NCBI RefSeq assembly: GCF_048544455.1
Contig: NC_133536.1
Location: 198,527,325-198,591,324 of the forward strand
Source of the DNA: Silene latifolia
Lineage: Eukaryota; Streptophyta; Magnoliopsida; Caryophyllales; Caryophyllaceae
Direction: 5' to 3'
DNA length: 64,000 bases
The stretch's first letter is position 1, and each line of letters starts with the position of its first letter. The notes beneath the pieces were generated by a model. The model did not search any database and was not told the DNA's origin. It was given only the letters and a program-made list of their open reading frames with translations. The translations under genes were made by a program, and so were the position numbers. This document shows positions 33,551-45,358 of this stretch, one piece after another.

Positions 33551-36500
33551 AATTCCCCCTTTGATGATGGCAAATTTTAATAATGTGTGAAGTTCCCCCT
33601 TAACCTATGGTTAGCCGATCTTTAAGCATTCAACATAAAACATACAAGACATGATCAAGGCATGAAAGAGTCAATATACTTAGTCTAAGTAGAACATCTA
33701 ACCAAGGTCGCAAGACATATTACGGTGAACGCAAGCCTAAGAGTTAAGGGGTCACACATAAGACATAATTGAACTACTTCCCCCTCTTGACATCATCAAG
33801 GGAGGACAAAACATAGTGACGAACACAGTTTGACATAGTTTAACAACAAACAAGGCAAGGTTCAACAAATAAAATAAGTACGGTTTGCAAAAGAATGTGG
33901 AAAACATTAAGCAAAAATGGGTTATGTTGATGGAGAACAGGGTTAGAAATGGAGTTAAGCAAGGCATCATCAATTTTCTTGGAGCTTTTCCCCTCAAAGT
34001 TTGAATAAGTACCAAAAATTCTTCATTTCAAGTTCGAATTTTCTCACTAACCAATTGAGTAATGGCTACAAGAATCTTACCCAAGTTTCAAGGATTAGGA
34101 AAAGAGTTGGTGATGAATGATTGCGGATTAGGTATAGATGCAACATTCACCTTGACAGCGGCATAAATCTTCTTCTTCCATTTTTTTTTTTTTTGGAAAA
34201 CGCTTGGTGACAATGAGCTTATCATGTTAGTTTTTTTCCAAGTCATCATTAAGGATTTCAAAGATTTTCTCATTTGTAGCATGTGGTAAGGGCAATGGGT
34301 CAAGACTATTATTAAACATACTATCTTCATTCAAATTACCAACATCTTCATAAATTTCATCTTCATTTTCAACCCCAATATTCTGGTCATCTTCCTCAAT
34401 TAGAGTTGTGGTTTCTTTCGTGTCACAGTGACACATGCTGTGGCATCAGCTTTGGGAGGAGAAATAACCTTGGATTTCTTAGAGGAAATGGGTAATTCGA
34501 CATATGAGCTTCCCAACATTTCATTTGTGGCAGCGGATTTAATGGGAGAAGGCATTTGTTTCTTTGAATTTTCTCTTTTCTTTGGGTCATAAGTATCTTG
34601 AAGATTTTGAAGTCTCGGTCGTATGAGGGTTTTGGAGGCTGTTTTTTTTGAAGTGTTGATTCGGACGGTTTTAGTGACATGAGAGAGGTAGAGAGGTTTG
34701 ATTTTTGAATGTGGGTTGAGTGGTTCAATGCAATAACAATTCAAATGCAAGTATAATTATTCATATTTTTCGAACCTTATTTTTGTATGAAGTAAACTAA
34801 TTAACAATTAGGGTAATCACATGTATGTCCTCATCTTTAGTCAATCATTAAGGAAAATAAAATAATATTACTCACATATCACCCAATAAACCAATTTCCA
34901 ACCGAAGTTTTACGAATTGTTCTCTTTCAAACGGTTTTGTAAAAATGTCCGCTAATTGATTTTCCGTTCTACAAAAACTAAGACAAATATTCCTTTGTAA
35001 AACTTGATCATGTAAACACCATGTCTTATGTCGATATGTTAAGTTTTAGAATGTTGTATTGGATTCTTTGAGGTATTAATTGCACTAGTGTTGTCACAAA
35101 ATATAGGGGTAGTCTCGAAAATAAGGCCATAATCATGCAATTGTTGACGTACCCAAAGAATTTGTGCACAACATAGAGCGGCACTCACATATTCACTTTC
35201 GGCCGTGGACAATGCAACAGTGTTTTGCTTCTTAGAAGCCCATGAAATGAGACACGGCCCTAGGAAAGTAGCAATGCCCGAAGTGCTTTTCCTATCCAAT
35301 GTATCACCGGCATAGTCCGCATCCGAAAAACCTACATGATCAAGTTCGTAGTGAGTTGGGTACCAAAGATATAGCCTTTGTGTTCCAATCAAATACCTAA
35401 AAATCCGTTTGACGGCTTTGAAATGAGATTCTTTAGGATTTGGTTGGAAACGGGCACAAGCACACACACTAAATTGTATGTCGGGTCGACTAGCGGTTAA
35501 GTAAAGTAAGGAACCGATCATACCTCGATACATGATTTCACTAACACTCTTACCATTTTCGTCTTTGTCAGGATTGATGTTAGAAATCATTGGTGTAGCG
35601 AGAGGTTTAACATTAGTCAACTCAAACATACTTAGCATTTCCTTCAAACACTTTTGTTGATGAATCATTGTACCTTTCTCACTTTGTTTGATTTGAAGAC
35701 CAAGGAAAAATCCAAGTTCTCTCATCATGGTCATCAAAATCAGAAGTTATTAGATCCAAAAAAGTATTTAAAAAGGACGCCATTTGTTGCACTAAAAATA
35801 ATGTCATTGACATATCCTTGCACAAGCAACAATTCCTCGCACTGTGACTTGATAAATAATGTCTTTTCAACCAAACCACGTAAACAACATTTTCCAAATA
35901 AGAACTTTGAAAGCTTATCATATCAGGCTCATGAGCCTGTTTTAAACCATAAAGTGTTTTATTAAGTTTTAAAACGTGGTTAGGGAACTCATTATTTATA
36001 AAGCCCGGTGATTGTTCGACAAAAATCTCTTCTTCAAGATATCCATTTAGGAAATCAGTTTTTACATTCATTTGAAAAAGGTTTTGTCAACATGAGATGC
36101 AAAAGCTATAAGCATACGTATGGCTTCAAGCCTAGCTAGCGGTGCAAAGGTTTTATCATAATCGAATCCCTCTTATTGGTTAAAACTTTGCACCACTAGT
36201 TTAGCTTTGTTCCATACGATTTCGCTAAAATCAGCAAGCTTATTGCGAAAGACCAATGTTGTACCAATTACATTACACTGGCCTAGGGGTAAGATGTCAT
36301 ACCTCATTCCTTTGATTTAATTCCTCTTTCATGGTTGTCACCCAGTATGCAACAGTGAGTGCTACTGTGACATTGACAAGTTCAATTTGAGAGAGGAATG
36401 CATTGAAGGCACAAAAGTTTTGGAGTGAGGATTTGGTTTTCATTCCAAAATTTAGATTACTGGTTAGATTTGAGAGAGGGTGAGCTTTGGTGTTTCCATT

Positions 36501-39500
36501 TTTCCTTTTTCGAATAAGTGGGTTTGAGGAATCGGTTTGTTCTTGTGTAACAGTCGAGGTGACTGTTGCATGGGGATTATTTGAAGGGGATGATTGTGAT
36601 TCGTTCATTATTTGGTTGGGCTGTTCTTCACCATCCACATTCCCCCTGGATGAGCTAGTATCTTCTTGTGTTGGAGGACGATTAGTTCCCCCTGAATTTT
36701 GGATATCATCCTCAGGCAACAGTGGCTCCAACTGTTGCTCAGCCTCTTCCACCACTTGATCCATATCTTAACAAATCATCCCAATCTCGAAATCATCATC
36801 TTAATCTTCTTCAACCTGTTCATAAGACACAAAAAGGACTAGATTCATCAAATATGAAATGAATGTTTTCTTCCATTTTAATGGTTCTTTTATTGTGCAC
36901 TTTATAGGCCATGTTATGATCCGAATATCCAATAAAGACGACCTCGTCACTATGAACATCGAACTTATCCAAGTTGTCTTTCCCAATTTTTGAACAAAGT
37001 ATTTGCAGCCAAAACATCTTAAGAGGGAATATTGGGATTTCTTCTTTTCAACAAATCGTAGGGAGTTTTATTAAGAATTTTACGTATCATAACATGGTTA
37101 TAAATTAAGCATAAAAGTGTTGATGGCTAAAAAATAACTACTTTGGCAACTTACTACTTAGAAGCATGGTCCTAACCATATTCTCAAGATACGGTTCATA
37201 CGTTTAACAAACTCATTTTGTTGAGGTGTTTTACGTTGGAAAACTTATGACTAACACCATGTTCATCACAATGGGTTTCAAATGATGAATTCTTAAATTT
37301 CGTTCCATGGTCGGGTAAAAAAAAATCAAATTTATTTTACACACTTTTCAACCAAATAAGAAATTCATCAAATGATCCATCTTTAAAGATAAAGTAAGTA
37401 GCCAAACATATCATAAAATTTCATCAACACACATGCACAAGAACCGACTTCTACCTCTACTTTTAATATACATTGCTCCACACAAGTCTATACAGAAGAG
37501 TTTTAGAGGTTTTAGAAGTACAAGAAAAATAATTTTTGGATTTAAGGAGCATCTTACTTGTTTTACTCTAGCACAATCATCATACATCTCTTTAAAATTG
37601 AATTTTAATGTTAGGAATGTCATCAATAAGGTCAAGCTTTCTAAGGGTGTTCAATGTTGTAACATTTACATGATCTAATTATTTATGCCAAAGCCACGAG
37701 TCATTCTTTAAGACACACATACAAAACATGATTGGACCGGACAATGAACAAAAATTAGTCAAGTAAACATCATTAGCATGTTTTCCTTCAAGAACAAGTT
37801 CCCTTGTTTTTGCATCAAGAATTCTACATTCACTAACAAGAAATTCAACAACATTATCATTATCACACAAAAAAGAGACACTAAGAAGATTGTGCTTCAA
37901 ACCTTTGACAAGCAACACTTTGTCGACACGTTGTGACGATGACTTACCAACTTTTCAATACCAACAATTTCACCTCTTTTTGTTATGGTCAAACATCATG
38001 GTGCCACCTTTGTAGGCTTCTAGTGAGAGAGATTGGCTTTCACTTCCGTCCACAATCAAAGTACCAATTGCTGCTGCCTCTCACTAATGCCTTTAACAAA
38101 TCAAACATTTAGTTTAGGAACCCAAATTAATTTGGGTCCCTTCTTGTGAATCATGTCCTTTACCAAGTCTTTTCGGATCCACACTTGCTTGACAACCTTA
38201 ATGTTTCTTTTAATGCCATTCATTCTCTTTGTACAACCATTAAATACATGACCAGTCTTGCCACAATAATTGCAAATAACATATTCAGGAAATCCAACAT
38301 GTTTTCTTCTTCGGAAATATGTTTTGCTTGGTTCTTGGTTTTCGAATGCAACAAAGGTGCATGTTATCACAGCATTTGAAAACGAGTCCAAAGATTCTTT
38401 TCACTTTGTTGTGACTGACTCGTAGAAAACTTTAAAACAGTTTGACTTCCTTCCTTTTTCTTGTAAAACTCTTTTGCATCATTTAACTCTTTGTTTAAAA
38501 TCTCAATTTTGGCAAGATAGTCAAGATTTAATGTTTGCACATTTTCAAAGGCGCTCTTAGCATGACTTGTTTCATTGTGTAGCATTTCTGCTAATTTTTC
38601 AAGTTCCTTAAGATGACTTTTACAAGAGGTTAGGTCAATTAAAAGTGAGTCTCTTTCTTGTGTTAACATAGAAACATGTTTGGTTAAAGACTCGTTTTCC
38701 TTTTCAGCATCATATGTCACAGTGGGTGTCTCTGTGACATTCAAATGCAGTTGACCTTATTTACAAGAATCAGATTTTGCCTTTTCAGTTTCCTTACTTG
38801 TTTCTCAAGACAAGGTGAAATGTTATCAAGCTCCTTTAGACACTCTCTTAGACCAACATTTTCCTCGGCTATGTTTTCAATTTCAATTTGCATAGCTTCA
38901 AGTTTATTGTTTTGGACACGACATTTATCAATGAATTTATCTAAGAGTAAACATACTTTGCTTTTGGAGAAGGATCGAACCTTTGTCTTGAGATTATTTA
39001 CTTCATCTTCGAAGTCAGAATCAGAATCATCGGGATGAGCCATAAGACATTTGAATGTTTCTCTTTTTGGAGACCTAAGGGCATCATTATTAAGACGAGT
39101 AGTAAGACACAACTTGGCATCCAATTCTTCCTCAAGGATCTCGTCCTCATCGGAATCGGACATTCCCCAAACAGCACACATTACTTTATTCTTGTATTCC
39201 TTCTTAGCCAAGTCACATTTTTCTTTAGATTTGATGTTACCCCACTTTGGACATTCATTCATTTGGTGACCTTTTTCGTCACATTTAATGCAACCAACAA
39301 TGGAAATAGATCTCTTCTTTGAAAAATGTTTCTTACTAGAATTGTTGTTAAACCTTTTAGGATTATGACCATTAACAATATCCGCAATATTTCTAGTGAA
39401 CATTGCAAACTCATCGTTTCCATCATCTTCCTCATTAATTGAGGATGATTTGAAAGCAAGCCCTGATCTTACTTTAGAGCTTTCACCAAAACGCTTCATG

Positions 39501-40168
39501 AGAGTTAACTCATGAGCCATAAGTGAGCCCATTAGTTCATTGAGGGTTAAAGTGGATAAGTTTTTGGCCTCCTCAATAGCCGTAACCTTCGGTTGCCAAG
39601 TTTCTGTTAAACTTCGAAGGATTTTACGGACCATATCCTCGGATTCAAGATTTCTACCAAGACTCTTAAGGTCATTAACAATACTAGAAAAGCGAGAGGA
39701 AAGACTATTAATTGACTCATCTTTCATCATATTGAACATCTCATATTGTTGCATGAGAAGGTCAATACGATGCTTTTTCAGTTGAGACGTCCCCTCATAA
39801 GCAAGGCTTAAGGTGTCCCAAATTTCTTTGGCCGAGGTACATCCGGAAATCCGGTTTACTTCTTGCTCGCCAATGCCATATTGAAGAATGGACATGGCTT
39901 TTGAGTTTTTCTCGACCTTTCTATAATCAGCCTCGACATACTTATCCTCACTTTTTGGGGCAGTAGTACCATTAGCACTAGTAACCGTGGTAGCAAGGGG
40001 CCCTTTTTGGATTATCAACCAACACTCATAATCTGTACTCTTAACATAGTGTTCCATGCGATTTTTCCACCATGAATAGTTATCCCCAATGAAGATAGGA
40101 TGCTTAGTATGTTTCCCGTCCATGACTCTAGGATCAACTTTTTGGTAATTAACCAATATCAAGAGCAC
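33551..40168 (-). CDS. coding region of the Sirevirus-like element (fossil, broken)
   Basis: Reading right to left, gag occupies 38.7-40.2 kb. It begins near MDGKHTKHPIFIGDNYSWWK and carries a CCHC knuckle CIKCDEKGHQMNEC. Protease/integrase remnants lie around 36.8-38.4 kb. An acidic linker at 36.3-36.8 kb (MDQVVEEAEQQLEPLLPEDD) is followed by reverse transcriptase and RNase H at 35.0-36.1 kb (GFFLGLQIKQSEKG, ALSTAESEYVSAALC). A further open stretch at 33.75-34.75 kb after pol is where Sireviruses carry an envelope-like ORF. I see no clear membrane protein there. Numerous breaks exist and no full polyprotein is encoded. Confidence 0.8.
34421..38740. repeat. dispersed short inverted repeats in the Sirevirus-like element
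   Basis: Small hairpin-forming repeats share the core ACAGT/ACTGT: TGTCAC/GTGACA at 34421-34433, AACAGTC/GACTGTT at 36549-36567, GCAACAGT/ACTGTTGC at 36716-36738, and ATGTCACAG/CTGTGACAT at 38714-38740. A weaker one lies at 36350-36370. The LTR carries CAGTGCACTG at 33195-33204. Arms are 6-9 bp and loops up to 9 bases. Confidence 0.6.
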
Positions 40169-40185
40169 GAGGCTCTGATACCAAT

Positions 40186-42091
40186 TGAAGAGTCAAGGAC
40201 GAGAACACCTAAGAGGGGGAGGGGGTGAATTAGGTGTCCAATTAAATTTTTTAAGCTTGAATTAAGCTTCTTTGAAATCTAGGACAATAGACTAAACTGA
40301 TATGGACAATACGTTAAATGATATAGGTGTTTATACTTAGAACTATTTGAGTTAGAAGTATATACACACGAATTCAAATTAAGATATATGTCACAAGAAA
40401 GTCGATCCTGACGACAGAAAAAGTATGAATGAAAGAGTATTTTTTGTTCAACTTAACAATGAAGATATTAAGTGAATACTTTTTAAGTTAAATACTCTTA
40501 GCAATGAAAATCTTAAGTGAATCTCTTTTAAGTTGAAAACTTGAGATACTTAATCGTTTTAAGTTCACAAGATTGAATCAACCAAATAGTCCGAGACACG
40601 AGATTGAACACTGTGACACGATGATTGCGAGATAAACAATATATAAATAAGGAGAACAAACGTAAAAGTAAATGAACAAACAAGACGATGTTTAAAAAAT
40701 TGGTTCAGCCTCTACTCCGAGGCCTACGTCCAACCGTTATTTTATTGCTTGTTTAGAAATTTACTCAAACAACTAAACCCCTTACAATTAAAATAACTCG
40801 CCAACCTACTCCGGTTGCATTTACTTGAAGCTACTCCGCTTCAAGACTTTCACTTGCTCAAAGCTACTCCGCTTTAAGACTTAAGTTCTGTCTCACAGGT
40901 TTACAGAGTCTTTGAATCTCAATCGTTCACTTAATGAACATGGAGATCACAATTAAGACCTAAACACGAGAATCATGGAACAAGCTCATTATGTCACAGT
41001 GCAGCGAACTGTACATGGAGATTTACAACCCTTTTGAAAAACGTTTGAAGACTTTTAAAATAGAAAATAATTTTGCAAATAAGTTGAAGAACAAGAGCTG
41101 ATGTTTTGCAAAGTGTTTTAACAATTAATGCTCATAAAAGTCTTGGGTAATAAATGATGCAAAGGCACCCTATTTATAGTGGATTTGATCATCTAAGTAG
41201 TACAACTTAGGTTAATTAAATCCAATATTAAATAGATAGCCTTTGAGTGATTGTAAGTGTTAGGCTATAGGCTTGGAGCACAAGTCATTGATCAAAATCA
41301 GAAAACTCTTCCCAAAACACTCAACATGTGACATTTTACCAAAATGGCAAAAAGCATTTCTAGCTTTAAAACTTTGACAAGTTCAACTTACCATTTTAGT
41401 AAAAGGTAAATGCACAAATCTAGAGGATTAATCAATGTGGATTTATGACTTAAAATTTCAGATTTAAAACTTCAACACATTTGACAAGTGACAACTTACC
41501 ACAAATGGAAGAGTGCTTTAGTACTTGACTAAATCAACTTTCCATTTATGTAAAAGTAGATGCACAACTTTAGAGGAGTCACATGTGAGTTTTGCAAATT
41601 GATTTTTTCAGATTTGTTTTCAAACTGGGATAATTCAAATGTAAAATCTTTGAGAATATGAAATTTGTAAAGATTTTGACACTTAAACATTTCGAATAAA
41701 AGTCCCTCCATACGGTAGTATCAGAAACCACAGTGCAGTGCACTGTTGCATGGTTTTGCAGCCACTTGACGTAAATGAGAATGTTACACTTACTCTTACA
41801 TTTTTCGACTTAATGCTAGGATCATATCATTGTCTTGACTTCTTGTTGACTTCATCTTGATCATGTTAAGTCGTCTTTGAGAGTCAATTTGATTGCTTCA
41901 ATCACTAAACATTTATAATCGTTTACAACATTTGACTAAGGCTAAGGGATTTCTTATCATAACTTTATCTTGATCATTCTTGAATCATCTTTGGAAATTC
42001 ATTGAGTGCTTCAAAACTAAACATTATAACTAAGAAGCAAACAATTAAATAACAATGAAACTTGGCATCATCAATCAAGTGTGTTCTAACA
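40186..42091 (-). repeat. 5' LTR of the Sirevirus-like element (right copy)
   Basis: 1906 bp, preceded on the left by the primer site and followed by the target duplicate AGTAG and the second part of the F-box upstream module. Confidence 0.95.
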
Positions 42092-42351
42092 AGTAGCAAG
42101 ATACCTTTATAGTATGGATACCAAGACATCTACTACTCCGTATTAGAATTTAGAAATAGGTAATGATATATCACAACTCAAATTTTTTATTTCCAAATTT
42201 TGATTTCTGATAGAGTATATTTAATTCAAGTTTATGTCGGAAAACAGAAACCTGAAGTGCACAACTTCTACAATTACCACAACAGGTTTACCCCCTTATA
42301 TCGTCTTTAAATTTCAAACTAAGTACTTCGATTTTTAATTGTTTCTAGTAT
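42092..42351 (+). other. upstream region of F-box copy 3
   Basis: It continues the duplicated module (CCAAGACATCTAC, CTCCGTATTAG). It also holds the empty counterpart of the MULE insertion site: AGAAATAGG occurs once, followed by TAATG, where copy 2 has the 1.48-kb element. No gene. Confidence 0.7.
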
Positions 42352-43636
42352 ATGGCTTCCGATTTCTCGATGTTGCCTCTTGATCTTCTTGGTGTCATTG
42401 CATTAAAGATTGAAAACTTCGAAGATTATATTAAGTTTTCTGTTGTATGTCGTTCCTGGAATAGTGCTTCATCTTCAGTAAAGCATCAATGGAAGGCTAA
42501 ACCAATTGTACCATGGCTATTACTTGCTGAAAACAATCAGAATAATCCCGATTGTGTTCGCAAGATTTTTAATCTTTCTAATAACAAGTGTTACAATTTG
42601 AACCTTCCGGAGACTTTTGGAGCAAGGTGTTGGGGTTCGTCTTATGGCTGGATTGCAATGATTGAACTTTGATGTTCAATTGTTTAATCCAATTATTAAG
42701 GCACAAATTCCTTTCCCTTCTCTAAAACCTTTGTATGATGGTGATGAGTTTGATAAGAATGGTGAAAGTCATCAGCATTGGTTTTTGCGTTGTTTTGCGG
42801 AGAGGCTCATTGTGCTTAAAGTACCTCAAAATAATAATTACGAGTTTGTTGTTCTGGTAGTTTATGAGTATTACGATAGCCTAGTTTTCGCTAGGCAAGG
42901 TGATCAATCGTGGACACCTGTCTTTGTCAAATCAAAACATCAAATGCTTGATGTTGTCGGAATGGGTGATGAAGTATTTACTTTATATAGAGACGGATCA
43001 ATTTTGTGTTGGAATGTCGAGGAATTCAACGCTCTTGAGCTTATTAAACCAGCAGACTATTCACCATGTGGCCATGAATTTCTCGTGGAATTTAACACAT
43101 GGGGTGTAAACCACACATATTTTGTAGGATCAGGTAGCGATCTCCTCGCGGTGCTAAGATATAGGCAAGGATTCAGTAATGAGGATGATACTGATTACGA
43201 TGATGAGGATGATGCTGATCACGATAATCAAGTTGATACTAATTACGATGATGAGGATGAGGATGATGCGGATGATGCTGATCTCGATAATAAGGGTGAT
43301 TCTGATTATGTTTGCAGGACAAAAGATTTCAAGGTGTATAGATTTAAATTTGAAGACGAAAGTTGGGAGGAAATTGAAGATTTAGGGGAAGTGGCATTGG
43401 TCGTAGGTGGTAATTCTTCCATGTGCGTCGCTGTAACACATGCCAACGGATTGCAACGTAATTGCATATATTTCACTGATGATTTAGATTTGTATTGGCG
43501 ATCATCAGTAAGAAGGCCGGGTGGACATCATATGGGTGTCTTTGACGTCAAGAGTCACAAAATACGGCGATTTTACGAAAGTGATGATATGTACTCATCC
43601 TTTTCCCCGCCAATCCTGTTTATTCCCCAATTTTAA
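42352..43636 (+). pseudogene. F-box/DUF295 gene, copy 3, disabled by a 5-bp deletion
   Basis: The first 106 codons encode an intact F-box (LPLDLLGVIALKIENFEDYI, then VCRSWNSASSS) and the start of the propeller. At about 42663 the copy reads ATTGAACTTTG where copy 2 has ATTGACCGTAACTTTG. Loss of CCGTA shifts the frame to an early stop at 42672. The remaining 324 codons are open in the next frame from 42662 to the stop at 43636: VQLFNPIIKAQIPFP, the acidic repeat, RNCIYFTDDLDL and ILFIPQF. Everything except this deletion looks coding. Family role: SCF substrate receptor. Either a young pseudogene or an error in assembly; reads over the site would decide. Confidence 0.87.
43172..43310 (+). repeat. 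in-frame acidic coding minisatellite, F-box copy 3
   Basis: The shortest of the three arrays, about 46 residues (NEDDTDYDDEDDADHDN, then VDTNYDDEDEDDADDADLDN). The unit order resembles a contracted form of copy 2. Confidence 0.8.
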
Positions 43637-43797
43637 ATTATTGGTAGTTCTTTGATCTAATTAATTCTCGTCAAATTTTCGCCAAAAAAAAAATATTATT
43701 TGTAATTCCGGACATGCAATATAATTCTTGCGGCAATAATGTATGCAAGCCGTGATTTTTAAAACTTTGAACTTTTACATAGGAAATCAAGCAATTC
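43637..43797. other. 3' flank of F-box copy 3
   Basis: It matches the flank of copy 2 (AATTCCGGACATGCAAT, TTGCGGCAATAATGTATG) with a small A-rich insertion. The match is cut by Copia B at 43798. Confidence 0.6.
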
Positions 43798-44288
43798 TGT
43801 TAGTGTAAATATGTAAATATTTATATCGTATTATATTATCGTATTATATTTCGCCTTGTAAATTAGGTAACGTATATTGACAATCTATATATATACATAA
43901 AAGAGAGTTTTTTCGAGCGATTCTAGAGCGTCCACATCATCAAAAATTAATTTAGGAAAGTTTCATAAATAATATTTTCCACATAAAAAATAAAGTGGAG
44001 AATCTTTTAATTATTATAATATCTATATTTCCTATTTTATATTCATGAGAAGTTTCTAATTTTTATATAAAAACTTTGACATTTCATCTAGCAAAAAAAT
44101 GTCGTTATAAAAATTATGAAAATAATATAATTAGATTCGTGGCAAAAAATGCTTTCATTAGAGTATAGATTTCATATGATTTGCACATACGAGTATTAAA
44201 GATGGTGTACTTCTTTTAATATGTTATATGTCCCACATTGAAAAACAATGTTAGTGTGGTGATTATAATACGTATAAATTATATAATT

Positions 44289-44340
44289 GTCCCACATCGA
44301 AAGATTAACATAAGGTGGGTGATCCTATGATTATAAATAG
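44289..44340 (+). promoter_or_regulatory. USE-plus-TATA module resembling a plant snRNA promoter (unit 1)
   Basis: GTCCCACATCG at 44289-44299 equals the plant snRNA upstream sequence element as I recall it (RTCCCACATCG). Thirty-two bases later comes TATAAATAG. The same arrangement occurs at 44967/45010, 45500/45543 and, with one base changed, 46721/46765. A further box precedes each at 44230, 44909, 45441, 46299 and 46674. In units 1 and 2 it stands 22-23 bases from a TATA-like run. Confidence 0.55.
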
Positions 44341-44570
44341 AAGTCATCATTGGACCTATATACCAACCAAAAACCTTTTGAGTCTCTTAAGTATTGCTTT
44401 GGAGAGCTCTTAAGAGTTTATATCATTATCTTCACAGTATGATATATACATATTTTTTCTATATTATGTATTATATTCAAGTGATGTTTATAATCTTTAT
44501 ATAAAAACTTATACATCTCATTTGCCAAAAAAATATTATAAAAAAAACGTGCGAATATTAATAAATAGTA

Positions 44571-44824
44571 CTCCCTCCATTCAAGACCAAATACAACATT
44601 TTCATTTACACACTTGCCAAGACACAAATTACAACGTAAATATCTTTAAGTTTACATTATAAAAAATTTAAAGTTTGATATTCTCATTATACTTTATAGG
44701 TGAATCAAATAAGATCTCACATGACCATATTTTGTCTTACATATTGCAAGGAATCGTAAAGATTCTATTCGTTCATGAATAGTGTAAAAAAAGGAATGTT
44801 GTATTTGGTCTTGAATCGAGGGAG
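44571..44824. mobile_element. Stowaway-type MITE inside the Helitron
   Basis: This 254-bp element lies between TA duplications. Its ends CTCCCTCCATTCAAGACCAA and (reversed) CTCCCTCGATTCAAGACCAA continue in parallel through ATACAACATTCC or a close variant. It shares the CTCCCTCC start with the mariner element at 23823, whose transposase family is known to mobilise such MITEs. The inner parts differ, so direct parentage is not shown. Confidence 0.93.
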
Positions 44825-45348
44825 TATAGTATTTGCTGATTATTATTAACCTGGGTTAGATGTCGAATTATGTACGAAAAAGATGGTGTATTTCTAAGTA
44901 TGTTATTTGTCCCACATTGAAAAATATGTTGGTGTGGTGAATATATTACGTATAAATAATAGAATTGTCCCACATTGAAAGTTTAGCATAAGGTGGGTGA
45001 TCATATGATTATAAATAGAAGGTATCCTTAGAACCTAAATACCAACCCAAAACCTTCTGAGTCTCTTAAACATTGTCTTGGAGAACTCTTAAGAGTTTAT
45101 ATCATTAACTCCACGATATGATATATATATTTTTTATATTATGTCCAAGTAATGTTTATAATTTTTATATAAAAACTTATACATCTCATTTAGCAACAAA
45201 GTAACATAATTTTTTTTTTTTGAAAAATTATATAATTAGATTCGTGGTAAATAAATGCTAGCATTAGAATATAGTATCATATTATTTGCACATATTTTAA
45301 TTACGATAAGAAGTTAAAAAATGTATTATACGAATATTAATAAATAGT

Positions 45349-45358
45349 ACTCCTATAG
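45349..45358. other. possible excision footprint of the Stowaway MITE
   Basis: At the position in Helitron unit 3 that corresponds to the MITE in unit 1, the sequence reads AGTACTCCTATAG: TA, the first four MITE bases CTCC, then TA. Flanks on both sides match those of the MITE. Unit 4 has a plain GTATAATATT there. Confidence 0.55.

Larger units (their letters stand above)
31644..42091 (-). mobile_element. Sirevirus-like Copia element, broken
   Basis: This 10448-bp element has LTRs of about 1.9 kb and the target duplication AGTAG (31639-31643 and 42092-42096). It reads on the - strand. The primer site, reversed TGGTATCAGAGCC, lies just left of the right LTR. Three C-rich runs (polypurine tracts on the - strand) lie near 33553, 33592 and 33777, beside the other LTR. 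Multiple polypurine tracts, long LTRs and an extra 3' region after pol are Sirevirus traits. LTRs differ by roughly 2 percent, so about 0.7-1.4 million years old. Many breaks are present in the coding part. Confidence 0.93.
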
